Of a DNA stretch of 38,731 bases, positions 31,355-38,731 are shown in pieces (the stretch's first letter is position 1; each line of letters begins with the position of its first letter). Both the position numbers and the translations under genes were made by a program. Source of the stretch: Terriglobia bacterium (GTDB lineage Bacteria > Acidobacteriota > Terriglobia > UBA7540); NCBI GenBank assembly GCA_020073545.1, contig JAIQEZ010000033.1, positions 1-38,731 of the forward strand, read 5' to 3'. The notes under the pieces are model-generated. The model was not told the origin of the DNA, searched no databases, and saw nothing but the letters and a program-made list of their open reading frames with translations.

Positions 31355-32833
31355 ATGAATAACCCAGCAAAGTTGGAATTAACGGTTGTCGCAGCGGCGC
31401 TCACATTGGGAATTCTGGGCGACGTGCTCCTCAGGAGCTTCCCCTGGGGAGTGAATTTCGCGTTGTGGGCAGGCGCACTCGCGGCTGCGATCATTTTCTT
31501 GGGCCGCTCCCGACGCGCCGCTCTCGCAGGGGGCGGGTACTGGCTGCTGTTGCCGATCCTGCTCTTTCCCCTCGCTTTCCTGTGGCACGACTCGCTGGCT
31601 TTGCGCGCGCTCAACCTGCTGGGGCTGTTGACAGCTCTGTCTCTGTTGATGTTGCGAGCCCAAGGCGGCCACCTGCGGGCTTCCAGCCTGGTGGAATATG
31701 CTCTGGGCGGCCTCATCGCAGGGCTTAATGCCGCGTTCGGAATGTTCCCCCTCCTCTTTGGGAATCCCGAATGGAAGAAGTCGCTCGGCGGCGAGTCCCG
31801 ACGCGGCGCGGCAGTGCTGCGCGGCGGAGCGTTTTCCCTTCTGCCCGTGCTGATTTTCGGCGCGCTCTTCATGGCAGCGGACGCCGTCTTCCGGAACCTC
31901 GTCCACCGCGTCTTGCATATTGACTTCACCCACCTCGTGGTGATCGCGCTCATTGCCTTGTGCGTCGGTGGGTACCTGCGAGGATTGCTGTTTGGGAAGG
32001 AACTGACCATAACCACGGAGAAACGCCTCCCGTCCCTCTCCCTTGGTACCATCGAAATGGGATTGATGCTGGGCCTGCTCGATCTGCTCTTCCTGGCTTT
32101 CGTGGTCGTGCAGATTCGCTATTTCTTCGGTGGCTCAGCGTTGGTTCAGGCTACCACGGGGTTGACTTACGCGGATTACGCACGCCGCGGCTTCTTCGAA
32201 CTCGTCGCGGTGGCGACGCTGGTACTTCCATTCCTGCTCCTGATCCACTGGCTGCTGCCACGCGACGACGCCCAAGCGCAGCGCTGGTTTCGCCTGCTGG
32301 CAGGCGTGCAGATGATCCTTCTGTTCGTCATCATGGTATCGGCCCTCCAGCGCATGCGCCTGTACCAGGCGGAATATGGTCTGAGCGAGCAGCGCCTCTA
32401 TCCGACGGCCTTCATGGGCTGGCTCGCCATGGTGTTTGTTTGGTTTGGGCTCACCGTCCTGAGAGGGCGCCGCCAGCGTTTCGCCTTCGGCGCCATGGTG
32501 GCGGGCTTCCTGCTCATCGCGGTTCTTCACGCGCTCGACCCTGACGCTTTGATCGCCAGGACCAACCTCGCACGTGCCCAAGCCGGGCGAACCTTCGACG
32601 CCCGCTATGCTTCGAGTTTGAGTGCCGACGCCGTCCCGCAGCTCCTCGCGAACTTGTCGGTTTTGAACCCGCAGGACCGTTGCACGGTGGCAGCACGGCT
32701 GCTCGAACGCCGGTCGCCTCCCGAAGATCCCGACTGGCGAGCTTGGAGCTATTCGCGTTCCCGAGCCTGGCAGTTCTTGCGTGACAATGCCTCGGCCCTA
32801 CGAGCCGCTGCTTGTTCTGAATCCAAACGCTGA
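31355..32833 (+). CDS. DUF4173-type polytopic membrane protein
   Basis: The 492-residue protein has the start at 31355 behind AAAGGAG. It has roughly 11-12 hydrophobic segments and the recognisable DUF4173 block YADYARRGFFELVAVATLVL, followed by LLIHWLLPRDDAQAQRWFRL and an RMRLYQAEYGLSEQRLYPTA segment. The C-terminal 110 residues are soluble (NLARAQAGRTFDARYASSLS onward) and helical. The biochemical role is unknown. It starts 58 bases after uppS in the same direction, so it is probably co-transcribed and perhaps under operator 2. An envelope-related function is inference. Confidence 0.8.
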   Translation: MNNPAKLELTVVAAALTLGILGDVLLRSFPWGVNFALWAGALAAAIIFLGRSRRAALAGGGYWLLLPILLFPLAFLWHDSLALRALNLLGLLTALSLLMLRAQGGHLRASSLVEYALGGLIAGLNAAFGMFPLLFGNPEWKKSLGGESRRGAAVLRGGAFSLLPVLIFGALFMAADAVFRNLVHRVLHIDFTHLVVIALIALCVGGYLRGLLFGKELTITTEKRLPSLSLGTIEMGLMLGLLDLLFLAFVVVQIRYFFGGSALVQATTGLTYADYARRGFFELVAVATLVLPFLLLIHWLLPRDDAQAQRWFRLLAGVQMILLFVIMVSALQRMRLYQAEYGLSEQRLYPTAFMGWLAMVFVWFGLTVLRGRRQRFAFGAMVAGFLLIAVLHALDPDALIARTNLARAQAGRTFDARYASSLSADAVPQLLANLSVLNPQDRCTVAARLLERRSPPEDPDWRAWSYSRSRAWQFLRDNASALRAAACSESKR

Positions 32834-32938
32834 AATCTCCCACGGGCCTTCTACAACCTTCGCGTGCAGGGAGTTGCGCCTCTCGCCCCCAAGAGATTAT
32901 TCTGGTCCTTCTGCATCTTTCGTGTGGGAGGGCCTTCG

Positions 32939-33670
32939 ATGATAAACGAACTGAACGACAAGGTCGCCGTGGTCACCGGCGGGACGCGTGGCATCGGTTA
33001 CTGCATCGCGGAGGCGTTGCTTTCCGAAGGCGCAAAGGTCTTCATTTGCGGACGCGATCAGAACTTCTTGAAGATGGCCTTGGAAAAGCTTCGCGCAGTA
33101 GCGCCAGCCCGTGTGGACGGCATGGTTGCGGACGTCCGCCGCTACGAGGACTGCCGCAAGCTGGGGCACGCGGCGGCGGAACGCTTCGGCGGCCTCGACA
33201 TCCTGGTCAACAATGCGGGGGTGGGTTTCTTCAAGCCCGTCGACCAGCTCACCGTGGAAGAGTGGGACACCACGATTCAGACCAATCTCTCCGGGGTCTT
33301 CTATTGCTGCCGCGAGGCGATCCCCCTCCTGCGCAAGCGCGGTGGCGGGTATATCTTCAATATTTCGAGCCTCGCGGGCGTTAATCCCATGCCCACGGGC
33401 GCTGCTTACAATGCCTCCAAGTTCGGCCTGAACGGTTTCAGCGAGGCCATGATGCAGGACGTCCGCTACGACGGCATTCGCGTCAGCTACCTCATGCCAG
33501 GCAGCGTCGACACGGATTTCGCTGCGGCGCCCGGCTCCAAGTCGCGCGAAACCTGGAAGTTGACCGGCGAAGACGTCGCCAAAGCCGTGATCGATCTCTA
33601 CAAGTTCCCCCGGACTGCTCTTGCCAGTCGCATCGAGATGCGACCTTCACAGCCTCCGCGGAAGAAATAG
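32939..33670 (+). CDS. short-chain dehydrogenase/reductase
   Basis: The 243-residue protein starts at 32939 (MINELNDKVAVVTGGTRGIG) behind GGGAGG. TGGTRGIG is the cofactor loop, NNAG the structural motif, NISSLAG holds the Ser, and YNASKFGLNGFSEAM gives Tyr and Lys. PGSVDTDF follows the active site. The C-terminus is short and basic (RPSQPPRKK). It resembles the 3-oxoacyl-ACP-reductase-like group, but the substrate cannot be fixed. It follows the DUF4173 gene by 105 bases in the same direction and is convergent with the next gene. Confidence 0.92.
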   Translation: MINELNDKVAVVTGGTRGIGYCIAEALLSEGAKVFICGRDQNFLKMALEKLRAVAPARVDGMVADVRRYEDCRKLGHAAAERFGGLDILVNNAGVGFFKPVDQLTVEEWDTTIQTNLSGVFYCCREAIPLLRKRGGGYIFNISSLAGVNPMPTGAAYNASKFGLNGFSEAMMQDVRYDGIRVSYLMPGSVDTDFAAAPGSKSRETWKLTGEDVAKAVIDLYKFPRTALASRIEMRPSQPPRKK

Positions 33671-33700
33671 GGAGCCTCTCTGCATGTCTGTTTACTCGCC

Positions 33701-33730
33701 GGGGAGACCGCCGCTGTATCGGCGCTCCCC
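33701..33730 (+). terminator. hairpin downstream of the SDR gene
   Basis: GGGGAG-AC-CGCCG-CTGTAT-CGGCG-CTCCCC forms an 11-bp stem with a 2-base bulge, 31 bases after the SDR stop. No clear T-run follows, so intrinsic termination is uncertain. Confidence 0.42.
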
Positions 33731-33837
33731 GCCAGGGCGGGGCAGGCCCTGCACCATAGGGTACACGGCTGGCGCCGAGCCCCGATAGCTTGTTCTTTCC
33801 AAATTGATGATCGGGGCCGAGCGTCGCTCCAACAATT

Positions 33838-33863
33838 GAGCGTCACAATATTTTGTCACGCTC
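33838..33863. terminator. near-perfect 26-base palindrome at the 3' end of the small exported gene
   Basis: GAGCGT-C-ACAA-TATT-TTGT-C-ACGCTC pairs throughout except for one C-C mismatch. It ends one base before the minus-strand stop codon. It is probably a bidirectional terminator between the two convergent genes. Confidence 0.45.
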
Positions 33864-33864
33864 A

Positions 33865-34308
33865 CTAATCGAGGGGCACCTCGTTCAGAACGTCGTCCCA
33901 GTGGGCGACGGTCAGCTCCCAGCGTCGTTTTTCCTGCCGATCGTGGTCCTCTTGGTTGGGGTAAAGTTCGCGGATAATCTGCGGTTCGCGTTGATGCGCT
34001 TCCTCAAGCGCCGCCCAGTCCCGCCATACCATCACCACTTTGTAGTCCCACGCGGGCGTCTCAGCGTGGAAGCGCCGCGCATAGAGCTTTTCGCTCTTGA
34101 GCAATCCTTCTTTCATGAGCTGTTTCAGAATCGGGTTGTGGTTCTTCTTGTAGAGCGCCAGCCATTCGGAGGTGCCGCCCGGCACGAGTTTGTAGTAATA
34201 CTCGATCATTACCGGTGCGCCATCCGGCTGTCCACCTCCCGCAGCGGAAGCAAAAGCCAGCAGTGGCGTCACCCCCAAGCCCAGAATCTGCATAATCCTG
34301 TTCATCAT
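33865..34308 (-). CDS. small exported protein, possible ABM-like fold
   Basis: The protein has 147 residues from the ATG at 34308 or 146 from the adjacent ATG at 34305, the latter better spaced from AAGGAG. A signal peptide (MNRIMQILGLGVTPLLAFAS) precedes cleavage near AAGGG. The mature domain is compact: APVMIEYYYKLVPGGTSEWL, LYKKNHNPILKQLMKEGLLK, YKVVMVWRDWAALEEAH and WDDVLNEVPLD. The alternation suggests a ferredoxin-like, dimeric alpha/beta fold such as ABM-type proteins. No active-site residue is evident. It lies 9-21 bases after a run of GATCACCCGAT repeats. Function unknown. Confidence 0.68.
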   Translation of the reverse strand: MMNRIMQILGLGVTPLLAFASAAGGGQPDGAPVMIEYYYKLVPGGTSEWLALYKKNHNPILKQLMKEGLLKSEKLYARRFHAETPAWDYKVVMVWRDWAALEEAHQREPQIIRELYPNQEDHDRQEKRRWELTVAHWDDVLNEVPLD

Positions 34309-34332
34309 CTCTCCTTCCGATTCTTCAGTTTT

Positions 34333-34375
34333 CCGATCATTCAATCACCCGATGGGCCGATCACCCGATCTCCCG
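34333..34375. repeat. short tandem ATCACCCGAT units
   Basis: Two exact ATCACCCGAT units (34344-34353 and 34360-34369), with partial units around them (CCGATCATTCA, CCGATCTCCC). They fill the small gap between the GTPase stop and the exported gene start. Confidence 0.6.
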
Positions 34376-34377
34376 CT

Positions 34378-35358
34378 TCACCGGTGCAATTCCACCACGT
34401 CCTTATCCTCGAGCAGGTGGTCACGGTTCACCATCTGCCCCTCGAATTTTCCGTGCCCCCACACGCGAGCATACTTTAGGTGGATCAGGAAATCCTGGTG
34501 GACGTGCGCGGCAAGGTCGATCAGACGCGAGCCCCGCCTGAGGACATAGGGCGCCGTTCGCTCCAGTTTCTTTCCCGGAGCCTTGGTGTAAACGCGGATG
34601 ACCTCCAGCATTTCGAACACCGCTTGGCGAAGTTGCTCCAGGCCGTCGCCCGTTTCTGCGGAAACTCGCACCATGGGGAACCGCGCGCCATAGAGTTCGC
34701 TCAAGATCTCAAAATCCTCCTGGGCGCCGCTCGCGTCAATTTTGTTGGCCACCAGCAGAGTTCTCTTCCGGAGCCAACCGGGCGCGTTCGGCGGATCATC
34801 CTGGCCGAGTTGCACCTTAGCGTTAGCGAGCTGGCCCAGGGTTGTCTCGAGGTCTTCCAGCAGGTCGGGGTCGCTCAGATCAACGACCAGCAGGGTGGCA
34901 TCGGCGTTCCGAATGATCTGATAAAGCCACGATTCGGGGAAGTCCGGATGCACCGGAGGCAAGTCCACAAGCTGCACCTGCACATCTTCAAACGGCATCA
35001 TTCCCGGCAGCGGCACGCGCGTGGTGAAAGGGTAGTCGGCGACTTCCGGCGCGGCATGCGTGAGCCGTCGCACTAGCAGCGACTTGCCGCTGTTCGGTGG
35101 ACCCACCAGAGCCACCTGCCCCGTGCCCTCCTTCTCCACGCGGTGCATAATGCCGGCGCGGCTGGCGGGCCGCCGGGCCTGCTCCGCGCGCAGCTTGGAG
35201 AGCCGCCGCTTGAGGTCCGCCTGCATCTTCTCGGTGCCCTTGTGCCGGGGAATCGTGGCCAGCATTTCTTCCAGGGCCTCAACCTTGTCCTCCGTCGTCT
35301 TGACGCTCTTGAAGCGTCTCTCTGCTTCCAGGTATTGGGGAGTGAGGTTAGCAGGCAT
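34378..35358 (-). CDS. DRG/OBG-like GTPase with C-terminal TGS domain
   Basis: The GTPase has 326 residues. Residues 1-75 are a charged helical region (MPANLTPQYLEAERRFKSVK; MQADLKRRLSKLRAEQARRP). G1 is VGPPNSGKSLL (near 85-94). The G2 region is DYPFTTRVPLPGMM, G3 is DLPPVH (the usual Gly after DxP replaced), and G4 is NKID. The C-terminal 70 residues (VIRVYTKAPGKKLERTAPYV; GQMVNRDHLLEDKDVVELH) form a TGS domain. Domain order matches DRG proteins, which help ribosomes or translation factors in archaea and eukaryotes. Bacterial versions are less studied. The start at 35358 is natural, but its ribosome-binding site is weak. Confidence 0.87.
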   Translation of the reverse strand: MPANLTPQYLEAERRFKSVKTTEDKVEALEEMLATIPRHKGTEKMQADLKRRLSKLRAEQARRPASRAGIMHRVEKEGTGQVALVGPPNSGKSLLVRRLTHAAPEVADYPFTTRVPLPGMMPFEDVQVQLVDLPPVHPDFPESWLYQIIRNADATLLVVDLSDPDLLEDLETTLGQLANAKVQLGQDDPPNAPGWLRKRTLLVANKIDASGAQEDFEILSELYGARFPMVRVSAETGDGLEQLRQAVFEMLEVIRVYTKAPGKKLERTAPYVLRRGSRLIDLAAHVHQDFLIHLKYARVWGHGKFEGQMVNRDHLLEDKDVVELHR

Positions 35359-35480
35359 GGTGATCCGCCGCGAGGGAGCTATTCATTATGCGCCGAATTG
35401 CGGCTTCGAACCAAGGGGGGCTGGAAACCGGTCGTCAAATGCGCTGACCGGAATGCCGGAGCTCGCCATTCCCGTGAAAA

Positions 35481-35512
35481 GTCTGCCCTGAGCTTGCCGA
35501 AGGGTGGGAATC
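35481..35512. repeat. possible fragment of the TCCTGAG repeat family
   Basis: GTCTGCCCTGAGCTTGCCGA then AGGG resembles the core of the dispersed element (CCTGAG ... CGAAGG), but without paired ends. It lies in the 288-base gap between the GTPase and phosphoesterase genes, which otherwise shows nothing I recognise. Confidence 0.35.
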
Positions 35513-35646
35513 CAGCCTTGCCATGGTCACGCCTTTGAGCGCGGCCATTTGAGCGTGGGCCGCACGGGTTTGCTGATTCACAATTCTGTAATCTAGTCGT
35601 GCTATGATGCCCGGCGGTCGGAAATTCATCTCGGAGGGCGGAGACA

Positions 35647-38487
35647 GTGCGACCACGATTCGTCTTGCTGGTCCTTGTCGCGGTTTCCATTCTGATCGGC
35701 CAAGCCGGTTGGCTGGGGGCACGTGACGTCAAGTCGCTTTCAAACCTGGAGCTGCAAGCGCCGGCCGGGAATAGACACGTGGAGATTGATCCGAATAGAG
35801 AAAGCGTCCTGCCCAACGGGCGGCTGATTACGCCACTCGGCAGGCAGGTCAAAGTTGCGCCGCATCCTTACGGGTTGGCACTCAGCCCTGACGGCAAGAC
35901 GCTGGTCACCGTCAACAGTGGCACAAAGCCGTTTTCGGTCTCGATCCTCACGGGGCTCGACAGCCCGCAACCCCAGGTGGCGCAAATTCCACCCGGTTTC
36001 GATTCCGCCGATGCTGATCCTGAAAGCGTCTTCTTGGGCGCCGCCATTGCGTCGGATAATCGCACGCTCTACGTTTCCGAAGGCAACAACGGGAAGATTG
36101 GGATCTTCGACCTGGTGACGCACCAGCGACTCTTCTCGCTCAGCCTCGACGGGACATATCACGGTGCGACCTATAACAACAGCCTGACGAGCACCCTGCA
36201 ACTCACGCCGGACGGCCGCCACCTGCTGGCGCTCGACCTCGCGCATTTTCGGCTGCTTATCGTGGATACGCAGTCGAGGCAAATCCTGTCCAGCATTCCG
36301 GTGGGACGTATGCCGTTCGGGCTGGCGCTCTCCCCGGATGGAAGGCGCGCCTATGTATCGAATGTCGGGATGTTCCAGTACTCGCTGGTTCCCGGATACG
36401 ATCCGAAAGACCCCAAGCGCACGGGACTGGATTTTCCACCCTTCGGTTTCCCCTCCACCGAGGCGAAGCAGGGCGCAACCGTGGAGGGGAAGCAGATTCC
36501 CGGCCTGGGCGATCCCAACGTTCCCGACTCGAATTCCGTTTTCGTGATCGACCTTCGCGACCCAGCGCAGCCCAACGTGCTGGCAAAAGTCCGGACCGGG
36601 GTTCCCGTGGGCGATAAATCCGTTGGAGGGTCGAGTCCCGGGGCCGTGGTGGCTGGCAAAAAAGAGGTGTTCGTCTCGAACGCCGGCCAAGACAGCATCA
36701 CCGTCATGGACGCCCACACGAACAAGGTGAAGAAAACCATCCTGCTCGAGCCGGCGGAATCCATCAAAGGCCTGCGCGGAGTACTGCCCTTCGGTATGGC
36801 GCTCAGCGCGGATGAAAAGCGGCTTTACGTGGCATGCTCCGGAATTAACGCCGTCGCCGTGTTGGACGCGCGTAAAGGGCAAGTCCTGGAATACCTTCCC
36901 ACGGCGTGGTTCCCGGCTCGTGTAGCCGTCAGTCCCGACAACCGAACTCTTTACGTTGCGAGCGCCAAAGGATTCGGGGCGGGGCCCAACGGCGGGCCCA
37001 ATTTCCATGAGGGGCCGGAGGGAACATACATCGGGGACATCACGCATGGGATAGTTTCCATTGTCTCGCTGCCGCCGGAGCCGTTCGCCTTGTGGATTCA
37101 CACTCCTGAACAGCCAGGGGTCTGGATTGAACAGCCTCCAGTCCAGCCGCAGTTTCTGCCTAACACTGCTCGGGTCATCGTAAACAACGGTTTCTTGCCT
37201 TCACCCGAGATTGCGTTGCGCGTCCCGCGCCGCTCCGAATTCTCGATCCCGCCACCCGGCCAAGCGAGCCAGAAGATCAAGCACGTGGTCTTCATCGTGA
37301 AGGAAAATCGCACTTTCGACGAGGTCTTCGGCGACTTGTATCCCAGCGACGCATCCTTCGAGGGCCTTCTCTCGCTCGCCCGCTGGGGCGACAATGCCGA
37401 GGTGAAAGAGAAGGGTGAACCGACGATCGAGCACGCACGCGTTACCCCCAATCATCACGCGCTGGCGCGGCGGTTCGCGATCAGCGACAACTACTACGTG
37501 GATTCTGACGTGTCGGTGGACGGCCATCATTGGCTGGTGGGGAATTATCCCAACGAAGTCGTGGAGGCGGGCTGGCCAGCAGCTTATGGCAGCCATCTTG
37601 ATTTCCGGGCTGACCCCGACGCGCCCGGCCGGCTGGGCATCGGAGCCATCAATCCCTGGCCGGAGTCCTACCTCGAAGCGGGCTCATTATGGGAGCACCT
37701 GGCGCGGCATCGGATCAGCTTTCGCAACTACGGTGAGGGCATGGAGATGGCGGGGGATAACGAAGGAATCGGCCTGATGCCCACCGGGGTGCGAGAGGCC
37801 GTCAACATGCCGATGCCGCAAGTGCTGTTTGAGAACACCTCGCGCAGCTACGCGACCTTCAACACGAATATTTCCGATCAGTACCGGTTTGGACAGTTCG
37901 AGCGTGAGTTCCATATCCGCTACGCCAGCGGAAAGGAGCCGCTGCCGCGATTCATCTATATCTGGCTGCCCAACGATCACACGGCAGACCCGCGGCCCGA
38001 AGATGGGTACGCGTATCGCGCCTCTTACGTCGCAGACAACGACCTGGCGCTGGGCAAACTCGTGGAATTGTTTTCACACAGCCCCTTCTGGAAGGACATG
38101 GCGGTCTTTGTAACGGAAGACGACGCGCAGGGCGGGCGCGACCACGTGGACGCGCATCGCAGCCTGCTGATGGTGATCAGCCCCTATGCGGCGAGCGGCC
38201 ACGTCTCGCACGCGCACACCAGCATGGCCAGCATCCTGAAGACTTTTGATTTGATCTTCGGCCTGCCTTACCTTAACCAGTACGACGCAGCCGCCACCGA
38301 CCTCTCGGATTTCTTCACCGATCAGCCCGACTTCACACCTTACGACGCGCTGCCGAGCGATGTGTGCATTTTCGACCCGGCCAAAGTGCGCGAGCCGGGA
38401 CTGGATTTGAAGGCGCGGCCGGGCACGCCGTTCGATGACCCCGCAACGATTCGCCGCGAGATGCGGGAGCAGAACGACGACGATTGA
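35647..38487 (+). CDS. exported YVTN beta-propeller / phosphoesterase fusion
   Basis: The 946-residue protein starts at the GTG at 35647, 8 bases after GGAGG. It has a signal peptide (MRPRFVLLVLVAVSILIGQA then GWLGA). Residues about 60-480 have repeated propeller strands: HPYGLALSPDGKTLVTVNSG, MPFGLALSPDGRRAYVSNVG, LPFGMALSADEKRLYVACSG and WFPARVAVSPDNRTLYVASA. A linker leads to a phosphoesterase domain of the alkaline-phosphatase superfamily (PF04185 type) from about 540. That domain shows KHVVFIVKENRTFDEVFGDL (metal-binding Glu-Asn and Thr), YVDSDVSVDGHHWLVGNYPN, YIWLPNDHTADPR and VFVTEDDAQGGRDHVDAHRS (metal-binding Asp and His). The relatives include phospholipase C and acid phosphatase. 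It probably acts outside the cell; the substrate is unknown. Confidence 0.92.
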   Translation: MRPRFVLLVLVAVSILIGQAGWLGARDVKSLSNLELQAPAGNRHVEIDPNRESVLPNGRLITPLGRQVKVAPHPYGLALSPDGKTLVTVNSGTKPFSVSILTGLDSPQPQVAQIPPGFDSADADPESVFLGAAIASDNRTLYVSEGNNGKIGIFDLVTHQRLFSLSLDGTYHGATYNNSLTSTLQLTPDGRHLLALDLAHFRLLIVDTQSRQILSSIPVGRMPFGLALSPDGRRAYVSNVGMFQYSLVPGYDPKDPKRTGLDFPPFGFPSTEAKQGATVEGKQIPGLGDPNVPDSNSVFVIDLRDPAQPNVLAKVRTGVPVGDKSVGGSSPGAVVAGKKEVFVSNAGQDSITVMDAHTNKVKKTILLEPAESIKGLRGVLPFGMALSADEKRLYVACSGINAVAVLDARKGQVLEYLPTAWFPARVAVSPDNRTLYVASAKGFGAGPNGGPNFHEGPEGTYIGDITHGIVSIVSLPPEPFALWIHTPEQPGVWIEQPPVQPQFLPNTARVIVNNGFLPSPEIALRVPRRSEFSIPPPGQASQKIKHVVFIVKENRTFDEVFGDLYPSDASFEGLLSLARWGDNAEVKEKGEPTIEHARVTPNHHALARRFAISDNYYVDSDVSVDGHHWLVGNYPNEVVEAGWPAAYGSHLDFRADPDAPGRLGIGAINPWPESYLEAGSLWEHLARHRISFRNYGEGMEMAGDNEGIGLMPTGVREAVNMPMPQVLFENTSRSYATFNTNISDQYRFGQFEREFHIRYASGKEPLPRFIYIWLPNDHTADPRPEDGYAYRASYVADNDLALGKLVELFSHSPFWKDMAVFVTEDDAQGGRDHVDAHRSLLMVISPYAASGHVSHAHTSMASILKTFDLIFGLPYLNQYDAAATDLSDFFTDQPDFTPYDALPSDVCIFDPAKVREPGLDLKARPGTPFDDPATIRREMREQNDDD

Positions 38488-38528
38488 CGGGGCGCGGCGG
38501 GTCGTTTCCGCCGCCCGCGCATTCGGGT

Positions 38529-38731
38529 TCAATCTGGAGCAGCCTGCATCAATTCCTGCAGCGCCTGGCAGACTTCGTCAATCTCTGCTTGCCTTGCGGC
38601 AACAGCGTCACGCCATAGCCGTTCGCCACCATCTGCATCACGGTGGCAAGCGAGGTGGCGCCGAGGCCCGCCGGCGCATCGCGCCGTGCGCCGCCGCAAA
38701 AGGCGAGCGCCTGGTCGCGCAGGCAATGGCC
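38529..38731 (-). pseudogene. OxyR-type LysR regulator, broken C-terminal fragment (runs off the right edge)
   Basis: From the right edge the minus strand reads GHCLRDQALAFCGGARRDAP, then GATSLATVMQMVANGYGVTL and LPQ. This is the ligand/redox domain of OxyR-like LysR regulators, including the Cys of the 'GHCLRDQ' and the 'ATSL.T...MVA.G.G.TLLP' block. Just after LLPQ the frame is lost and ends at 38549. In another frame the end RQAEIDEVCQALQELMQAAP then D, stopping at 38529, looks like the true C-terminus. About 40 residues expected between the two blocks are absent. I read this as an internal deletion plus frameshift. A sequencing error alone would not explain the missing segment. Confidence 0.68.

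Overview
The window looks like a chromosomal segment of a high-GC, Gram-negative-type bacterium. I infer Acidobacteriota or a close relative, probably from soil or a metagenome. The inference rests on gene style (TAT-type sugar-isomerase-like protein, DUF4173 protein beside a UppS paralogue, DRG-type GTPase, a YVTN-propeller/phosphoesterase fusion) and on dispersed intergenic palindromes of the TGTCATCCTGAG type. No rRNA gene is present to prove it, and I recognised no tRNA gene or CRISPR array.

Layout. The left edge (1-101, minus) holds the N-terminus of an IS1182-like transposase. Next come cca, a convergent 47-residue membrane protein with its own promoter and structured leader, a cupin gene preceded by a perfect 23-bp palindrome, and a DUF4139-type exported protein. 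Divergent from that is a serine-pathway pair (class V aminotransferase, then serA), followed by an EVE-like gene and a purine permease. At 10.6-12.7 kb a two-repeat lipoprotein faces a DAHP synthase gene whose leader has the parts of an aromatic-amino-acid attenuator: a 23-residue leader peptide with eight Phe/Tyr/Trp codons, a hairpin over those codons, an antiterminator and a terminator abutting the aroF ribosome-binding site. A terminator at 12770-12795 closes a second, unassigned transcript.

At 13.4-19.5 kb lie a small exported basic protein, mutM, a Rieske ferredoxin, a nuoB away from any nuo operon, a B12-binding radical SAM enzyme, thyX and rpmE. At 19.6-26.8 kb lie an SDR, an aldo/keto reductase, a glutaryl-CoA-dehydrogenase-like gene, selD and argJ. 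selD is itself a selenoprotein gene, with an in-frame UGA at codon 16 followed by a good bacterial SECIS hairpin.

At 26.8-28.1 kb is a decayed carbohydrate operon: alcohol dehydrogenase remnant, intact SDR, truncated sugar isomerase. At 29.3-32.8 kb a membrane protein, a winged-helix regulator, a UppS paralogue and a DUF4173 protein form an apparent regulon. Two matching operators (TACTTT-N7-AAAGTA) lie in it, one over the promoter of the first gene and one ahead of uppS. The right end has an SDR, a small exported protein, a DRG-like GTPase, the propeller/phosphoesterase and a broken OxyR-type LysR gene running off the edge.

Three promoters (leader peptide, selD and the membrane gene at 29424) lie so close to their start codons that the transcripts should be leaderless or nearly so.
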